From Anaerocolumna aminovalerica (GTDB lineage Bacteria > Bacillota > Clostridia > Lachnospirales > Lachnospiraceae): a stretch of DNA of 64,000 bases. The stretch lies in NCBI RefSeq assembly GCF_900115365.1, contig NZ_FOWD01000001.1:186001-250000 (forward strand), given 5' to 3'. The notes below the pieces were generated by a model. The model was not told where the DNA came from. It did no database searches and was given only the letters and a program-made list of their open reading frames with translations. Both the position numbers and the translations under genes were made by a program. How positions within the stretch are numbered: the first letter of the stretch is position 1; every line of letters starts with the position of its first letter. Below, piece by piece: positions 45,848-54,488 of this stretch.

Positions 45848-47116
45848 GTGGATTTGCTATTAAAAATCAGCATTGTGTTACTAGTTGGCATTATCGGAGG
45901 AAAGGTGGCTGGAATCTTTAAGCTTCCTAATGTCTCCGGTTATTTAGTGGCAGGGTTGTTTCTTGGACCCTCTTTTTTTAAGTTTATTGGTGGGGATGAT
46001 CTAAACACTTTTTCTGTAATTAATGAATTGGCACTGGCTGCAATTGCTTTTAATATTGGTAGTGAATTTGTAATTAAAGATATGTTAAAACTAGGTAAAT
46101 CTATTGTTGTTATAACCCTTATGGAAGTAATTGGAGCGATTTTTATTGTATTCTCGGTTATGTATTATCTATTTAATCAACCATTTGCATTTAGTATCGT
46201 AATCGCGTCTATGTCAGCTGCCACAGCACCTGCGGCTACACTCCTGGTAATGAGACAGTATAAAGCACATGGACCATTAACTAAAACTATATTACCAGTG
46301 GTTGCTTTAGATGATGTGTTTGGAATTATGGCTTTTGGTATTGCCATGTCTTTAGCTAAAATTTCAATTGGAAAACAGCAGTATTCTGTCTTACAGATGT
46401 TTAGCGAACCAATCATCGAAATCAGTGGATCCTTGCTATTAGGATTGATTCTTGGAGGGTTACTTGTAATTATTGCAAAAAAATCTACAGGTCGTGATAA
46501 TTTGCAGGCAATTACCTTAGTAACTATTGGTATTGCTACAGGGCTTTCAAAAATACTAGGACTTTCTTCTCTTTTAGCCTGTATCATGATGGGTACTATT
46601 TTGGTGAATTACTTACATAAATCAAAAAGAGTATTTGATTCTATCAATGATTTTATAACACCAGTTTATATTTTATTTTTCACCTTAGCAGGGGCTAGTC
46701 TGAATTTAAGTACTTTTAAAACGGTAGGGCTTATGGGAATAGCTTATGTATTTGCAAGAGCTGGTGGGAAGATGCTTGGAGCTTTTCTTGGAGGAAAAAG
46801 TGTAAAAGCCGATCCTATGATTACCAAGAACTTAGGACTGGCATTACTTCCACAAGGTGGCATCTCTATAGGACTTATTGTTTTGGTTAGACAGCAGCTG
46901 CCGGAATATGCCGTTACTATAAGTACGATCATTATGTTCAGTGTACTGATATATGAAGTATCCGGACCAGTATTTGCTAAGATAGCGATTCAAAGAGCAG
47001 GTGAAATAGATGGATTGGATAAAATAAAAGAAAATCAGAAAAAAGCGAAAAATAATTCAAAGAACGTTAAATTATCTTCTAATTCGGACTATATGAACGT
47101 CCAAAATATAGAATAA
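45848..47116 (+). CDS. Cation/proton antiporter (CPA family)
   Basis: 422 aa with 12 or so membrane helices. N-terminal KLPNVSGYLVAGLFLGPSF and the acidic pair in VALDDVFGIMAF are typical of CPA2-type Na+/H+ or K+/H+ antiporters. The last ~40 residues form a short hydrophilic Lys/Asn-rich tail. Expression is under the c-di-AMP riboswitch, which points to potassium or osmotic homeostasis. GTG 45848 starts eight nt after GGAGG. A PII-like gene follows by 14 nt. Confidence 0.9.
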   Translation: MDLLLKISIVLLVGIIGGKVAGIFKLPNVSGYLVAGLFLGPSFFKFIGGDDLNTFSVINELALAAIAFNIGSEFVIKDMLKLGKSIVVITLMEVIGAIFIVFSVMYYLFNQPFAFSIVIASMSAATAPAATLLVMRQYKAHGPLTKTILPVVALDDVFGIMAFGIAMSLAKISIGKQQYSVLQMFSEPIIEISGSLLLGLILGGLLVIIAKKSTGRDNLQAITLVTIGIATGLSKILGLSSLLACIMMGTILVNYLHKSKRVFDSINDFITPVYILFFTLAGASLNLSTFKTVGLMGIAYVFARAGGKMLGAFLGGKSVKADPMITKNLGLALLPQGGISIGLIVLVRQQLPEYAVTISTIIMFSVLIYEVSGPVFAKIAIQRAGEIDGLDKIKENQKKAKNNSKNVKLSSNSDYMNVQNIE

Positions 47117-47130
47117 TGGAGGCATAATAT

Positions 47131-47475
47131 ATGTACGTGTTATTTGTGGTATTAAATGCAATCGATTATCTGGATGATATTCTATCTGGATTTGTTGAAG
47201 TAGGAGTAAGTGGTGCTACAATTTTAGATAGTCAAGGTATGGGAAGTTCTATTGTGAATAATCAAAATAAGAACATTCCGTTATTCGGTGCTTTACGTAT
47301 GCTATTAGAAGATTCCCATCCATATAGTAAAACTATATTTACTGTATTAGAGAATGAAGAATTGGTTGAAAAAACCGTTGCAGTTGTTCAAGAAGTGGTG
47401 GGCGATATTTCAAATACCGGGGTTGGATTTATGTTTACAGTGCCAATCGGTAAAACCTATCAAATGGGGCAGTAG
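47131..47475 (+). CDS. PII-like signalling protein
   Basis: 114 aa of the PII superfamily: MYVLFVVLNAIDYLDDILSG, VGVSGATILDSQGMG (the T-loop entry region) and a C-terminal GVGFMFTVPIGKTYQMG. It lacks the classical uridylylated Tyr context of GlnB. Its coupling to the antiporter gene under one riboswitch suggests that it binds a nucleotide and modulates the antiporter, as other PII-like proteins do with transporters. The ligand is unknown. Confidence 0.75.
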   Translation: MYVLFVVLNAIDYLDDILSGFVEVGVSGATILDSQGMGSSIVNNQNKNIPLFGALRMLLEDSHPYSKTIFTVLENEELVEKTVAVVQEVVGDISNTGVGFMFTVPIGKTYQMGQ

Positions 47476-47495
47476 GTTATTGGCTATATAAATAC

Positions 47496-47529
47496 AAAGG
47501 CATCAGGATGAAAAAATCCGGATGCCTTT
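47496..47529 (+). terminator. Terminator after PII-like gene
   Basis: AAAGGCATCAGGAT pairs with ATCCGGATGCCTTT. The loop is A-rich. Few T follow, but the symmetric A/T flanks suit bidirectional use. Confidence 0.7.
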
Positions 47530-47641
47530 ACTATTCAGTTAGGATGAAAACTTGTACTATTGTTTCGATTATCTAATCGTGAAACCTTTTTACCCCCTTA
47601 TTCAGTGTTTGAGATGACTCCAAGGTTCAGTAGCTTTTGGC

Positions 47642-48115
47642 CTACTTATGATATTTTCCTGTACATTCTACGATATCAATCTCAATCACAGCAGTGCCCT
47701 TAATCATGTTATCAGGAAGCTCTTTCCCGACAAATTGTGGTGTGTACTTCTCAACCAGTTTATTCAACACTTCACGTTTATAATCCAAGTCCTTAAGCAG
47801 TGAAGCGTTTCCAATAATCACAACACTATTGTACTCAGCCTCAGTGTCACAGGCATTTTCTATATTGTCAGTCAAAAGACCAAACAATTCATCGACTTCA
47901 AAGCATACTTTAGAATTTCGATTTACATTATCTATTTTTTGTCCCTTTGGAAGGCCATGCATATATATTTTATTATTGTAGTAAACAAAATGCATAGCAA
48001 TGACATAGGGATAACCATTCTCATTGATGGTAGCGAATCGTCCGGTATCTGCACGATGAAGTAACCCGTCAATCTGCTCTGTTGTTAATTGAAACTTCCT
48101 CATTCTGTATTGCAT
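47642..48115 (-). CDS. Pyridoxamine 5'-phosphate oxidase-family flavoprotein
   Basis: 157 aa split-barrel FMN-binding protein (NimA/PNPOx-like): TGRFATINENGYPYVIAMHFVYYNNKIYMHG and KVCFEVDE. The start is ATG 48115 with AGGAGG at proper spacing; longer frames to 48175 lack a ribosome site. It is divergent from a MocR-type PLP-binding regulator across a shared palindrome, so that regulator probably controls it. Its substrate is unknown; nitroimidazole resistance or B6 metabolism are both possible. Confidence 0.87.
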   Translation of the reverse strand: MQYRMRKFQLTTEQIDGLLHRADTGRFATINENGYPYVIAMHFVYYNNKIYMHGLPKGQKIDNVNRNSKVCFEVDELFGLLTDNIENACDTEAEYNSVVIIGNASLLKDLDYKREVLNKLVEKYTPQFVGKELPDNMIKGTAVIEIDIVECTGKYHK

Positions 48116-48182
48116 TACTTTTCCTCCTAATGTAAATTTGACTTTATTTAATGTATATACGTACTGGATATACAATCAGGCA

Positions 48183-48234
48183 TATTATATCACATAAGTG
48201 TATCTGTAAAAAGATACACTTATGTGATATAATA
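48183..48234. promoter_or_regulatory. 23-bp perfect palindrome, divergent promoter/operator
   Basis: Left arm 48183-48205 and right arm 48212-48234 are perfectly complementary, with a 6-nt centre; the half-site contains AGATACACTTATGTGATATA. TGATATAAT in the right arm (hexamer 48228-48233) makes an extended -10 for the MocR gene, and symmetry puts an equal one on the other strand for the flavoprotein gene. A further TACACTTTATTATAA half-site lies at 48240-48254. A MocR dimer probably binds here. Confidence 0.7.
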
Positions 48235-48270
48235 TAGGGTACACTTTATTATAAGGATGGTAATAATTCT

Positions 48271-49689
48271 ATGATTTATATTCAAGAAAATTCAAATGAG
48301 CCAATATACCTTCAGATCTATCGCCAGATCAAAGAAGATATTGAACAAGGAAATATTGTACATGAAGAACGACTTCCAGGTATTCGCACACTAGCCAAAA
48401 CCTTGGGTGTTGCGGTTAATACTGTCATTCGGGCTTATGCCCAGCTAGCTGTGGAGGGATATGCTGAGGCAAGACATGGTTCCGGATTTTTCGTTCTAGA
48501 CAACTCCAATAAAGACACGGAGAGGAATTATATATCACAGAATATAAGCCCTATATCTGTTGAAGGATCAGATTTAAAGCAGCCTGTAAGTCTATATGAT
48601 TTTCAGTACGGAGGACTTTCTTATGAGCAATTTCCTTTTAAGTTATGGCGAAAATATACCTCTCAAATTCTCTTATCATCACAAAAAGATTTGGTTAATC
48701 AATATCCGGATAAACAGGGTGATCTGCTGTTAAGGCAAGAGATTAAAAAATATCTGCACAGAGCAAGGGGGATGGTTTGTTGTGAGGAACAAATTGTCAT
48801 CGGCTCTGGACTACATTATTCGTTAGATATTTTGTGCAAGATTTTGCATAAGGAAAACAATAGGATTGCCATGGAAGAACCCGGTTACAATGGGGCAAGG
48901 GATGTATTTATTAACAACAATTATAATTTGTATCCGATTCCGGCTAATAAAGACGGACTTACCCTCTCGTCCATTTATCGTTCTGGTGCATGTGCTGCCT
49001 ATGTAACACCTTCACATCAATTTCCTTACGGAACTGTTATGCCAATCTATCAACGTAAAGAGCTCCTTAATTGGGCAATAGCTAACGATGCCTATATCAT
49101 TGAGGATGATTATGACAGTGAACTAAGATACGATGCAAATCCAGTTCCAGCCCTTCATTCTCTGGACATGGACGACCGTACTATCTATATCGGAACTTTT
49201 TCAAAGTCCCTTTCTCCTTCCATGCGGGTGAACTATATGGTGTTGCCAGTACGGTTGCTCACAAGATATTATAGTCTATTCCATACCTACAATTCTCCTG
49301 TATCTTGGTTGACCCAACGTGTTCTAGCGGCATATATGAGGGATGGATACTATGAGCGCCATGTTCGAAAAATGTGCCTCAACTACAAAAGACGGCATGA
49401 TGTATTAGTACAGGAAGCAACGAAAATGTTTGGCAGAAAAGTAGTCTTATATGGTCGTGGAGCGGGGTTGCATTTTATTTTGGAGTTCCCAGGTGGTGAA
49501 GAACAGGAGTGGCTTATTAAACAGGCAGAAAAAGTTGGCGTGAAAGTATATCCCATGATTCCATTCTGGAATGACAGGAACGCTTGTCCCCAAAATGTTA
49601 TATTTGTAGGATACAGCTTGCTGGATGAACAACAGATACGAAAAGGCATTGCATTGCTACAATCTGCATGGTTCAGTGCATTACCATAG
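48271..49689 (+). CDS. MocR-family regulator (GntR HTH fused to aminotransferase fold)
   Basis: 472 aa: N-terminal winged HTH (about 1-75, PIYLQIYRQIKEDIEQGN; LPGIRTLAKTLGVAVNTVIRAY) and a PLP-dependent class I/II aminotransferase-like domain (about 110-470). The latter has SPSHQFPYGTVMP, EDDYDSELRY and the PLP-lysine context TFSKSLSPSMRVNY. Members such as PdxR respond to PLP. The divergent PNPOx-like gene is consistent with a B6-linked circuit. Confidence 0.93.
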   Translation: MIYIQENSNEPIYLQIYRQIKEDIEQGNIVHEERLPGIRTLAKTLGVAVNTVIRAYAQLAVEGYAEARHGSGFFVLDNSNKDTERNYISQNISPISVEGSDLKQPVSLYDFQYGGLSYEQFPFKLWRKYTSQILLSSQKDLVNQYPDKQGDLLLRQEIKKYLHRARGMVCCEEQIVIGSGLHYSLDILCKILHKENNRIAMEEPGYNGARDVFINNNYNLYPIPANKDGLTLSSIYRSGACAAYVTPSHQFPYGTVMPIYQRKELLNWAIANDAYIIEDDYDSELRYDANPVPALHSLDMDDRTIYIGTFSKSLSPSMRVNYMVLPVRLLTRYYSLFHTYNSPVSWLTQRVLAAYMRDGYYERHVRKMCLNYKRRHDVLVQEATKMFGRKVVLYGRGAGLHFILEFPGGEEQEWLIKQAEKVGVKVYPMIPFWNDRNACPQNVIFVGYSLLDEQQIRKGIALLQSAWFSALP

Positions 49690-49872
49690 AAAACTCAATT
49701 AATCATACAAGATTGTTTAAAAATATTTCCCTGTAGAATTTAAGATACTATTGTATATATTATTGTGGTATAATAAGGAAACTTAAATTATTTAATAATA
49801 ATTTTATTATCATAATGAGAATTCATATTGAAAGAAAATAAATATGATTACAATATATTTTTGGAGGGGTTC

Positions 49873-50829
49873 ATGATTAAGCTAACTGATATACTTAACA
49901 AACAATACAATATAAATTCTACTAGTATTACCCCTCAAACAGGCGGCTGGTCGGCCCTTGCATATAAAGTATCCGATGGTGTGAAGGACTATTTTCTAAA
50001 AGTCTATGAAAAAAGAAGAGCTTCTACACCAAAACTTACAGCACTAATTGATACCTATGTACCAATCACCCTGTGGCTGAATGAGAATACGGACATGAAA
50101 GGAAAACTCCCTGTTCCACTGCTAACCCAAGATGGTAAGCCTAAGTGTGAAGACGACAATGGAATTTATCTGCTTTACGAATATATTGATGGCAAAACCG
50201 TAGGTAGTAGTGAATTGACGGAGAAGCAGGTGCAACAGATTGCAAAAATAATTGCAACTCTTCATTCATATAGCGTTGAAATACCTATTGATACAACGGG
50301 CATCAGGGAAGATTTTAGCCTGCCATTTCTGGATCAGCTAAAAGAAATATTACATAAAGAATATGCCAGTCTCCCTGTGGATTTAAAGGAATCGCTTGAG
50401 CCATATATAAAACCCCTTAAACAATCTTTTGACAGAGTAGAAAGGCTAGCTATTGCTCTAAGACAAAGTAATCCTAAAATGGTTCTATGCCATACAGATA
50501 TTCATAATTGGAACTTAATGCAGTGGCATGAGCAGATAGTTTTAATTGACTGGGAAGGCTTGAAATTGGCTCCTGTAGAAGCTGATCTCATGTTTTTTAT
50601 AGATAAGCCATATTATGATGCATTTATAAACATATACCTAAAAATGCACACAGATTTTGTTATTAATACGGATACATTACTATTCTATCGTATTAGGCGA
50701 AAACTAGAAGACATATGGGAATTTATTGAACAGCTTTTATATGACAATCAAGAGGATCAGGAAAGAAATGAAACTATAAGATATCTTAAAAGTGAACTGA
50801 AGGATTTAGCGTTTGGAAGGATTATATGA
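49873..50829 (+). CDS. Aminoglycoside phosphotransferase-family kinase
   Basis: 318 aa from ATG 49873, which follows GGAGGGG; a TTG at 49828 has no ribosome site. The kinase fold has FLKVYEKRR (phosphate-binding Lys), catalytic loop LCHTDIHNWNLM and metal motif LIDWEGLKLAPVEADLMFF. It resembles APH(9)/spectinomycin phosphotransferase-like or homoserine-kinase-like enzymes; whether it gives resistance cannot be told. Confidence 0.85.
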   Translation: MIKLTDILNKQYNINSTSITPQTGGWSALAYKVSDGVKDYFLKVYEKRRASTPKLTALIDTYVPITLWLNENTDMKGKLPVPLLTQDGKPKCEDDNGIYLLYEYIDGKTVGSSELTEKQVQQIAKIIATLHSYSVEIPIDTTGIREDFSLPFLDQLKEILHKEYASLPVDLKESLEPYIKPLKQSFDRVERLAIALRQSNPKMVLCHTDIHNWNLMQWHEQIVLIDWEGLKLAPVEADLMFFIDKPYYDAFINIYLKMHTDFVINTDTLLFYRIRRKLEDIWEFIEQLLYDNQEDQERNETIRYLKSELKDLAFGRII

Positions 50830-51139
50830 GAACAGAACAGGAAACGATGAATTAATGCTTTCAATAGCCAAGGAGAATGACTAGGATTTGATGGTTTCTG
50901 ATATAGAGGTCCAAAAGGTTTCGAATGAATTTAAAAGAGAACCATGATTATCAAAGCAAAGTTGGGAAATTATGTCTGGCGGTTGAAAGGAATATAAATT
51001 ATGTTTGGTAGGTGTCACAAAAGAAGTTTAGAAAAGGAAACTAATACATATAAAATTGAAGAGTTAATGACTTATCCGATAAAAGAAAGTTGTTAAAAAA
51101 GAATGATGCAAGGTTAAAATAAACCAAATAAATACAAGT
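50830..51139 (+). other. Intergenic stretch with probable gene debris
   Basis: About 310 bases without an intact gene. Short frames (for example MFGRCHKRSLEKETNTYKIE from 51001) have coding-like composition but no ribosome site and no recognisable family, so they look like decayed sequence at the left edge of the accessory gene array. Confidence 0.35.
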
Positions 51140-51186
51140 ATTCGCTCCTGTAGGCGAATGAACAAGGTTACAGGAAATTTATATAA
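51140..51186 (+). repeat. Array repeat R1
   Basis: ATTCGCTCCTGTAGGCGAAT followed by GAACAAGGTTACAGGAAATTTA. It carries two alternative stems, ATTCGC/GCGAAT and CCTGTA/TACAGG. It lies just before the methyltransferase gene and matches R2 and R3. Confidence 0.6.
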
Positions 51187-51201
51187 TAAGGGGTACTTAG
51201 C

Positions 51202-51843
51202 ATGAAGAAAATTGATGAATATTTTGACGAAGAGGCATTGCTACACGATGATAAATTTATTAAAGAAATGGGAATGGCTTTATTTTACGATGAAATAGAA
51301 AATCAAATCAACAAATGCTCTCAAAAGAGTGAAATTCTAGTAATTGGCTGTGGGACAGGTCTTGAATTGGAACGTATAAAGTTTGCATGTAATGTGACAG
51401 CATTAGATATATCTCATGTTATGCTAGAACAATTGCTAAAAAAGAATTTTTACCCAGAGATGAACTTACAAGCAATTTGTATGTCTGTTTTGGATTTTGA
51501 TTTCGGCAAGAATAAGTTTGATATTATCCTCACATGCTTTACACTTCATCATTTCAATGAAGAACAGAAAGTAAAATTGTATTCGGCAATTCATGGGTCT
51601 TTGAAAAGCAGTGGAGTATTTATAAACGGTGATACCATAGCACAAAGCACGAAAGAACAAGTAACTCGAATGAAAGAGGCAAATACAATTTACAGGCAGC
51701 AAAATGCCCCTTTTTCCTCTTTACATATTGATGTACCCTTGACTAAAGAAAACGAAGTAGCACTATTAAGCAATGCAGGTTTTCATCATACTTTAATAGA
51801 AAAAGAGTGGACAAATACCGTATTATTCAGATGCTTGTTATGA
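51202..51843 (+). CDS. Class I SAM-dependent methyltransferase
   Basis: 213 aa. Motif I is ILVIGCGTGLELERI; then VTALDISHVMLEQL and LTCFTLHHFNEEQK. It has the same overall plan as the methyltransferase at 13184-13837. ATG 51202 follows AAGGGG. It lies between repeats R1 and R2 as a single-gene unit in the accessory array. The acceptor is unknown. Confidence 0.85.
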   Translation: MKKIDEYFDEEALLHDDKFIKEMGMALFYDEIENQINKCSQKSEILVIGCGTGLELERIKFACNVTALDISHVMLEQLLKKNFYPEMNLQAICMSVLDFDFGKNKFDIILTCFTLHHFNEEQKVKLYSAIHGSLKSSGVFINGDTIAQSTKEQVTRMKEANTIYRQQNAPFSSLHIDVPLTKENEVALLSNAGFHHTLIEKEWTNTVLFRCLL

Positions 51844-51845
51844 TC

Positions 51846-51890
51846 ATTCGCTTCTATAGTTAATTAAAATAAAATTACAGGAATTTTAGA
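51846..51890 (+). repeat. Array repeat R2
   Basis: ATTCGCTTCTATAG...ATTACAGGAATTTTA, a diverged version of R1. It begins three bases after the methyltransferase stop codon and precedes a decayed gene. Confidence 0.55.
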
Positions 51891-51916
51891 AAAAGGATGT
51901 GTAATAAATAGGATTG

Positions 51917-52205
51917 TTTGTTTACTGTAAGCCAAACAGGAAAATATTATTCCAATGCCAATGATGCTCTATATGCAAAAGGTCAAAAAGATGATTGTTT
52001 CCACGAACATAATTTAATCATAGAGAAAATCAAATAGCACTTATAATGGGATGTGGTCATGCAGGTATTGTAAATATTATGGAAAAAGCGGAACCATATC
52101 ATCCAAAACTATGCGTTAATGAAAAATACTGAATACAAGAAAACTCCTTTAGGTGATTTTGGAGCCTGGAAATGAAATTTTTGAAATAGCCTTAAGGTAC
52201 AAACC
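51917..52205 (+). pseudogene. Remnant of MBL-fold metallo-hydrolase
   Basis: Translation gives DDCFHEHNLIIEKIK, then after a frameshift and stop ALIMGCGHAGIVNIMEKAEP. Together these match the C-terminal part of MBL-fold hydrolases of the type with HE-x-LxIE and GCxHxGIVNI motifs. Frameshifts and stops interrupt it and the N-terminal metal-binding half is absent. It is a dead fragment between array repeats R2 and the next gene. Confidence 0.65.
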
Positions 52206-52233
52206 GAAACACTGTAAATAAAGGGAAGGCATT

Positions 52234-52704
52234 ATGGATATAAGAAAAGAAATAAAGAATATCGACTGGAGTCAATATGAGACCGCTTACGGAAATGCAG
52301 ATCAAGACATTCCGGAATATTTGAACCAATCAAAGTATATTCCTAAAGTTTCCAGATTGTTATTGGATTTATTTTCAGAAAATAAAGAATGGGCCATGAA
52401 AGCAACACATTATTTATGGTGTGGTTTATGCCATCAGCATGCATTTGTATCCTCTGCAGCGCTTCCAGCCTATGATTTTCTTATTTATGGGCTTATGAAT
52501 CTTGAAGATAATTTGAAGATTGAAATCTTAGACATACTGCTAGGTTTTTCTATTTGTACAGCCGGAGTAAATCTGTCTGATTCATGGCAGGGAAAATTAA
52601 GAAGTAAGTTAAAAGAGGATATGGGTTATTTTCAAAAATTGGCATTAAATACAAATGAAGAAATTTTATCTTTTGCTGAAAGTATTATTGAATATTTAGA
52701 GTAG
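52234..52704 (+). CDS. Hypothetical protein, HEAT-like, possible immunity protein
   Basis: 156 aa, mostly helical. The segment ATHYLWCGLCHQHAFVSSAA followed by LPAYDFLIYGL resembles the HQ-x-SAA-PA-PFL pattern seen in HEAT-repeat-like immunity or toxin-associated proteins. ATG 52234 follows AAAGGGAAGG. Its place among small single genes with repeats suggests an accessory or immunity role. The function is not established. Confidence 0.65.
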   Translation: MDIRKEIKNIDWSQYETAYGNADQDIPEYLNQSKYIPKVSRLLLDLFSENKEWAMKATHYLWCGLCHQHAFVSSAALPAYDFLIYGLMNLEDNLKIEILDILLGFSICTAGVNLSDSWQGKLRSKLKEDMGYFQKLALNTNEEILSFAESIIEYLE

Positions 52705-52727
52705 ATAGAATTTTACAAATAATAAGC

Positions 52728-52777
52728 TTTTGCTTTTGTAGGGAAAAATGAACCAAGGATACAGGTAATTTAAATGG
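52728..52777 (+). repeat. Array repeat R3
   Basis: TTTTGCTTTTGTAGGGAAAA then ATGAACCAAGGATACAGGTAATTTAAATGG. It aligns with R1 along its length, and the TTTGTA/TACAGG pairing is kept through a wobble pair. It lies before the gene at 52809. Confidence 0.55.
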
Positions 52778-52808
52778 ATTAGTTAAAGGAAATTGAAAAG
52801 GAGACTAT

Positions 52809-53342
52809 ATGAAAGGTGCAATTCTTGAAAAAGGAGAAGAATATTATACTTACTTGGGCAAGATTTTCGGTACAATAAACAATGTACAGCAAGAATATAA
52901 TTGGTTAATAACAGACTGTGAGTGTTGTTCACAGACGATTGCTTTTGAGAAGCAAATATTTCAATATAAGAATTATGGTTGGTTAAGTGGTGAAGAATTA
53001 ACCGCTATGATAAGAGATGAAGATTTCCAATGGGTTTGGGCTGTATTATCAGGATTTGATAAAAATATTACTTTAGAAGAAGTATTAAAATATAACTTAC
53101 CTTATGCAGATGGTTACAAAGGTTTTTGGGAAAATCCCATATCCATGCAGCACCCGCTTGCCAGTATTGAAATCGTAGCATGGGATAGCAGCTGTACTTT
53201 ATTCATCAGCAAAGATGATAAAATCACAGAGGATTTTAGGAGGGGTTTCCCATTAAGCAGGGATTTATCAATGTATAATAAAAATAATGGGATATTTGAT
53301 GAAACAGAAGAATTAAATAACTGGTTATCAAAAAATAAATAG
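52809..53342 (+). CDS. Hypothetical protein, DUF2691-like
   Basis: 177 aa soluble acidic protein beginning MKGAILEKGEEYYTYLGKIF, with CECC at about residue 37, HPLASIEIVAWDSS and FRRGFPLSRDL. The pattern resembles DUF2691 proteins, but I am not sure of the family. ATG 52809 follows AAAAGGAG. It follows repeat R3 as another single-gene unit. An immunity role is possible but unproven. Confidence 0.6.
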   Translation: MKGAILEKGEEYYTYLGKIFGTINNVQQEYNWLITDCECCSQTIAFEKQIFQYKNYGWLSGEELTAMIRDEDFQWVWAVLSGFDKNITLEEVLKYNLPYADGYKGFWENPISMQHPLASIEIVAWDSSCTLFISKDDKITEDFRRGFPLSRDLSMYNKNNGIFDETEELNNWLSKNK

Positions 53343-53502
53343 ATTAAGAATATAAAGAGAACATAATTGTATACAACATGTATAGATGGTTGACCGGGGA
53401 CAAGCCGAAGGTATTTTATATTTGGTATAAAGGGTTTAAACAAAAGAGCCTGAAATTTTGATGGCAGTCTGACGGAGCTGCATCTTAGGAAGGAAAAAGT
53501 AA

Positions 53503-54384
53503 ATGGATAATCAAAATGAAGTTTTTCAACAGGATTTAAGTAAAGAGGAACGTCCCGGTGCGGTCTTTATGATACAGCTATTGATGAGAGAACCAGTGGT
53601 GCTGCCGGAGAAAGAACATATGATAGAGGTCATGGCAAGGCATCTTTCCGAAGTGGAGTGCTTCTGGCATGACGAAAAAGGTGCGGGCTTTGAGGCAAAA
53701 AAGTATCTGGCCCAGTTTAAGGATGCAACTCTTCCTCCGCAGTTGATGATTACACAATGCTCGTCATTTGATGAAAAAAATATCGATGGGTTTCAGAAAA
53801 GCCAGATGTGGAATTGCATGGATGAGCGGAATAGTATATTTGAAGAATGCCGGTATCAGGTCTTGGCTACGGATATGCTGGCAGCAACACTTTCTATCAA
53901 AGACAGAGCGGAACTGGATATGGATTTTATGGAAGCTTTGGTGGAACTTTATCCTCAGTGCGAGGCAGTCTATTTTCACACTTCAGGAAAGATGTTCCCT
54001 ATTGATCAGATTCGAAATCATCAGATTCCCAGGGAAAACCGTTTCATACACTTTGCAGTGAATGCCCGTTTTTTTAATATTCAGGGTACAAATGATATGA
54101 TCGTGGATACTGTTGGCATGAGTACGTTGCTTCTGCCGGATGTACAGTACCATTTTCATGATATGGATCCCAACTGGGTTGTGAATCATGCCTACAATGT
54201 TGCTTCTTACATTTTGAAAAACGAAAACTCTATAAAAGATGGTGATACCATAGACGGCATCGTGAATGGGCAGTTTGATCCTAATGTGCAATGGAAATGT
54301 CATTGTGAAGATGCCTTGATCCAGCCATCCAGACCGGTTTTTGATGTTTGCATGAGCGAACATGCTTCCGGTAATCGAAAATGA
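53503..54384 (+). CDS. DUF4261 domain-containing protein
   Basis: 293 aa soluble protein. GAVFMIQLLMREPVVLPEKE and the later VDTVGMSTLLLPDVQYHFHDMDPNWV (shown in part: MSTLLLPDVQYHFHD) fit the DUF4261 family, whose role is unknown and which is often found near immunity or suppressor-like genes. ATG 53503 follows AGGAAGG. It is convergent with the AraC gene. Its base composition is richer in GC than that of the preceding small genes. Confidence 0.75.
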   Translation: MDNQNEVFQQDLSKEERPGAVFMIQLLMREPVVLPEKEHMIEVMARHLSEVECFWHDEKGAGFEAKKYLAQFKDATLPPQLMITQCSSFDEKNIDGFQKSQMWNCMDERNSIFEECRYQVLATDMLAATLSIKDRAELDMDFMEALVELYPQCEAVYFHTSGKMFPIDQIRNHQIPRENRFIHFAVNARFFNIQGTNDMIVDTVGMSTLLLPDVQYHFHDMDPNWVVNHAYNVASYILKNENSIKDGDTIDGIVNGQFDPNVQWKCHCEDALIQPSRPVFDVCMSEHASGNRK

Positions 54385-54488
54385 GATGGACAGAATAATG
54401 GAGAGAAATATGTACATATAACCGATGGGGAAAGAAATAGGTACTTTAACAGCTAACCATGGTATGGAAATGGGAAGCTAAGAATAAA

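Noticed and set aside
53764-54061. Overlapping open frames on both strands inside the DUF4261 gene.
   Set aside because: They are shadows of the real gene, with no ribosome sites or family motifs.
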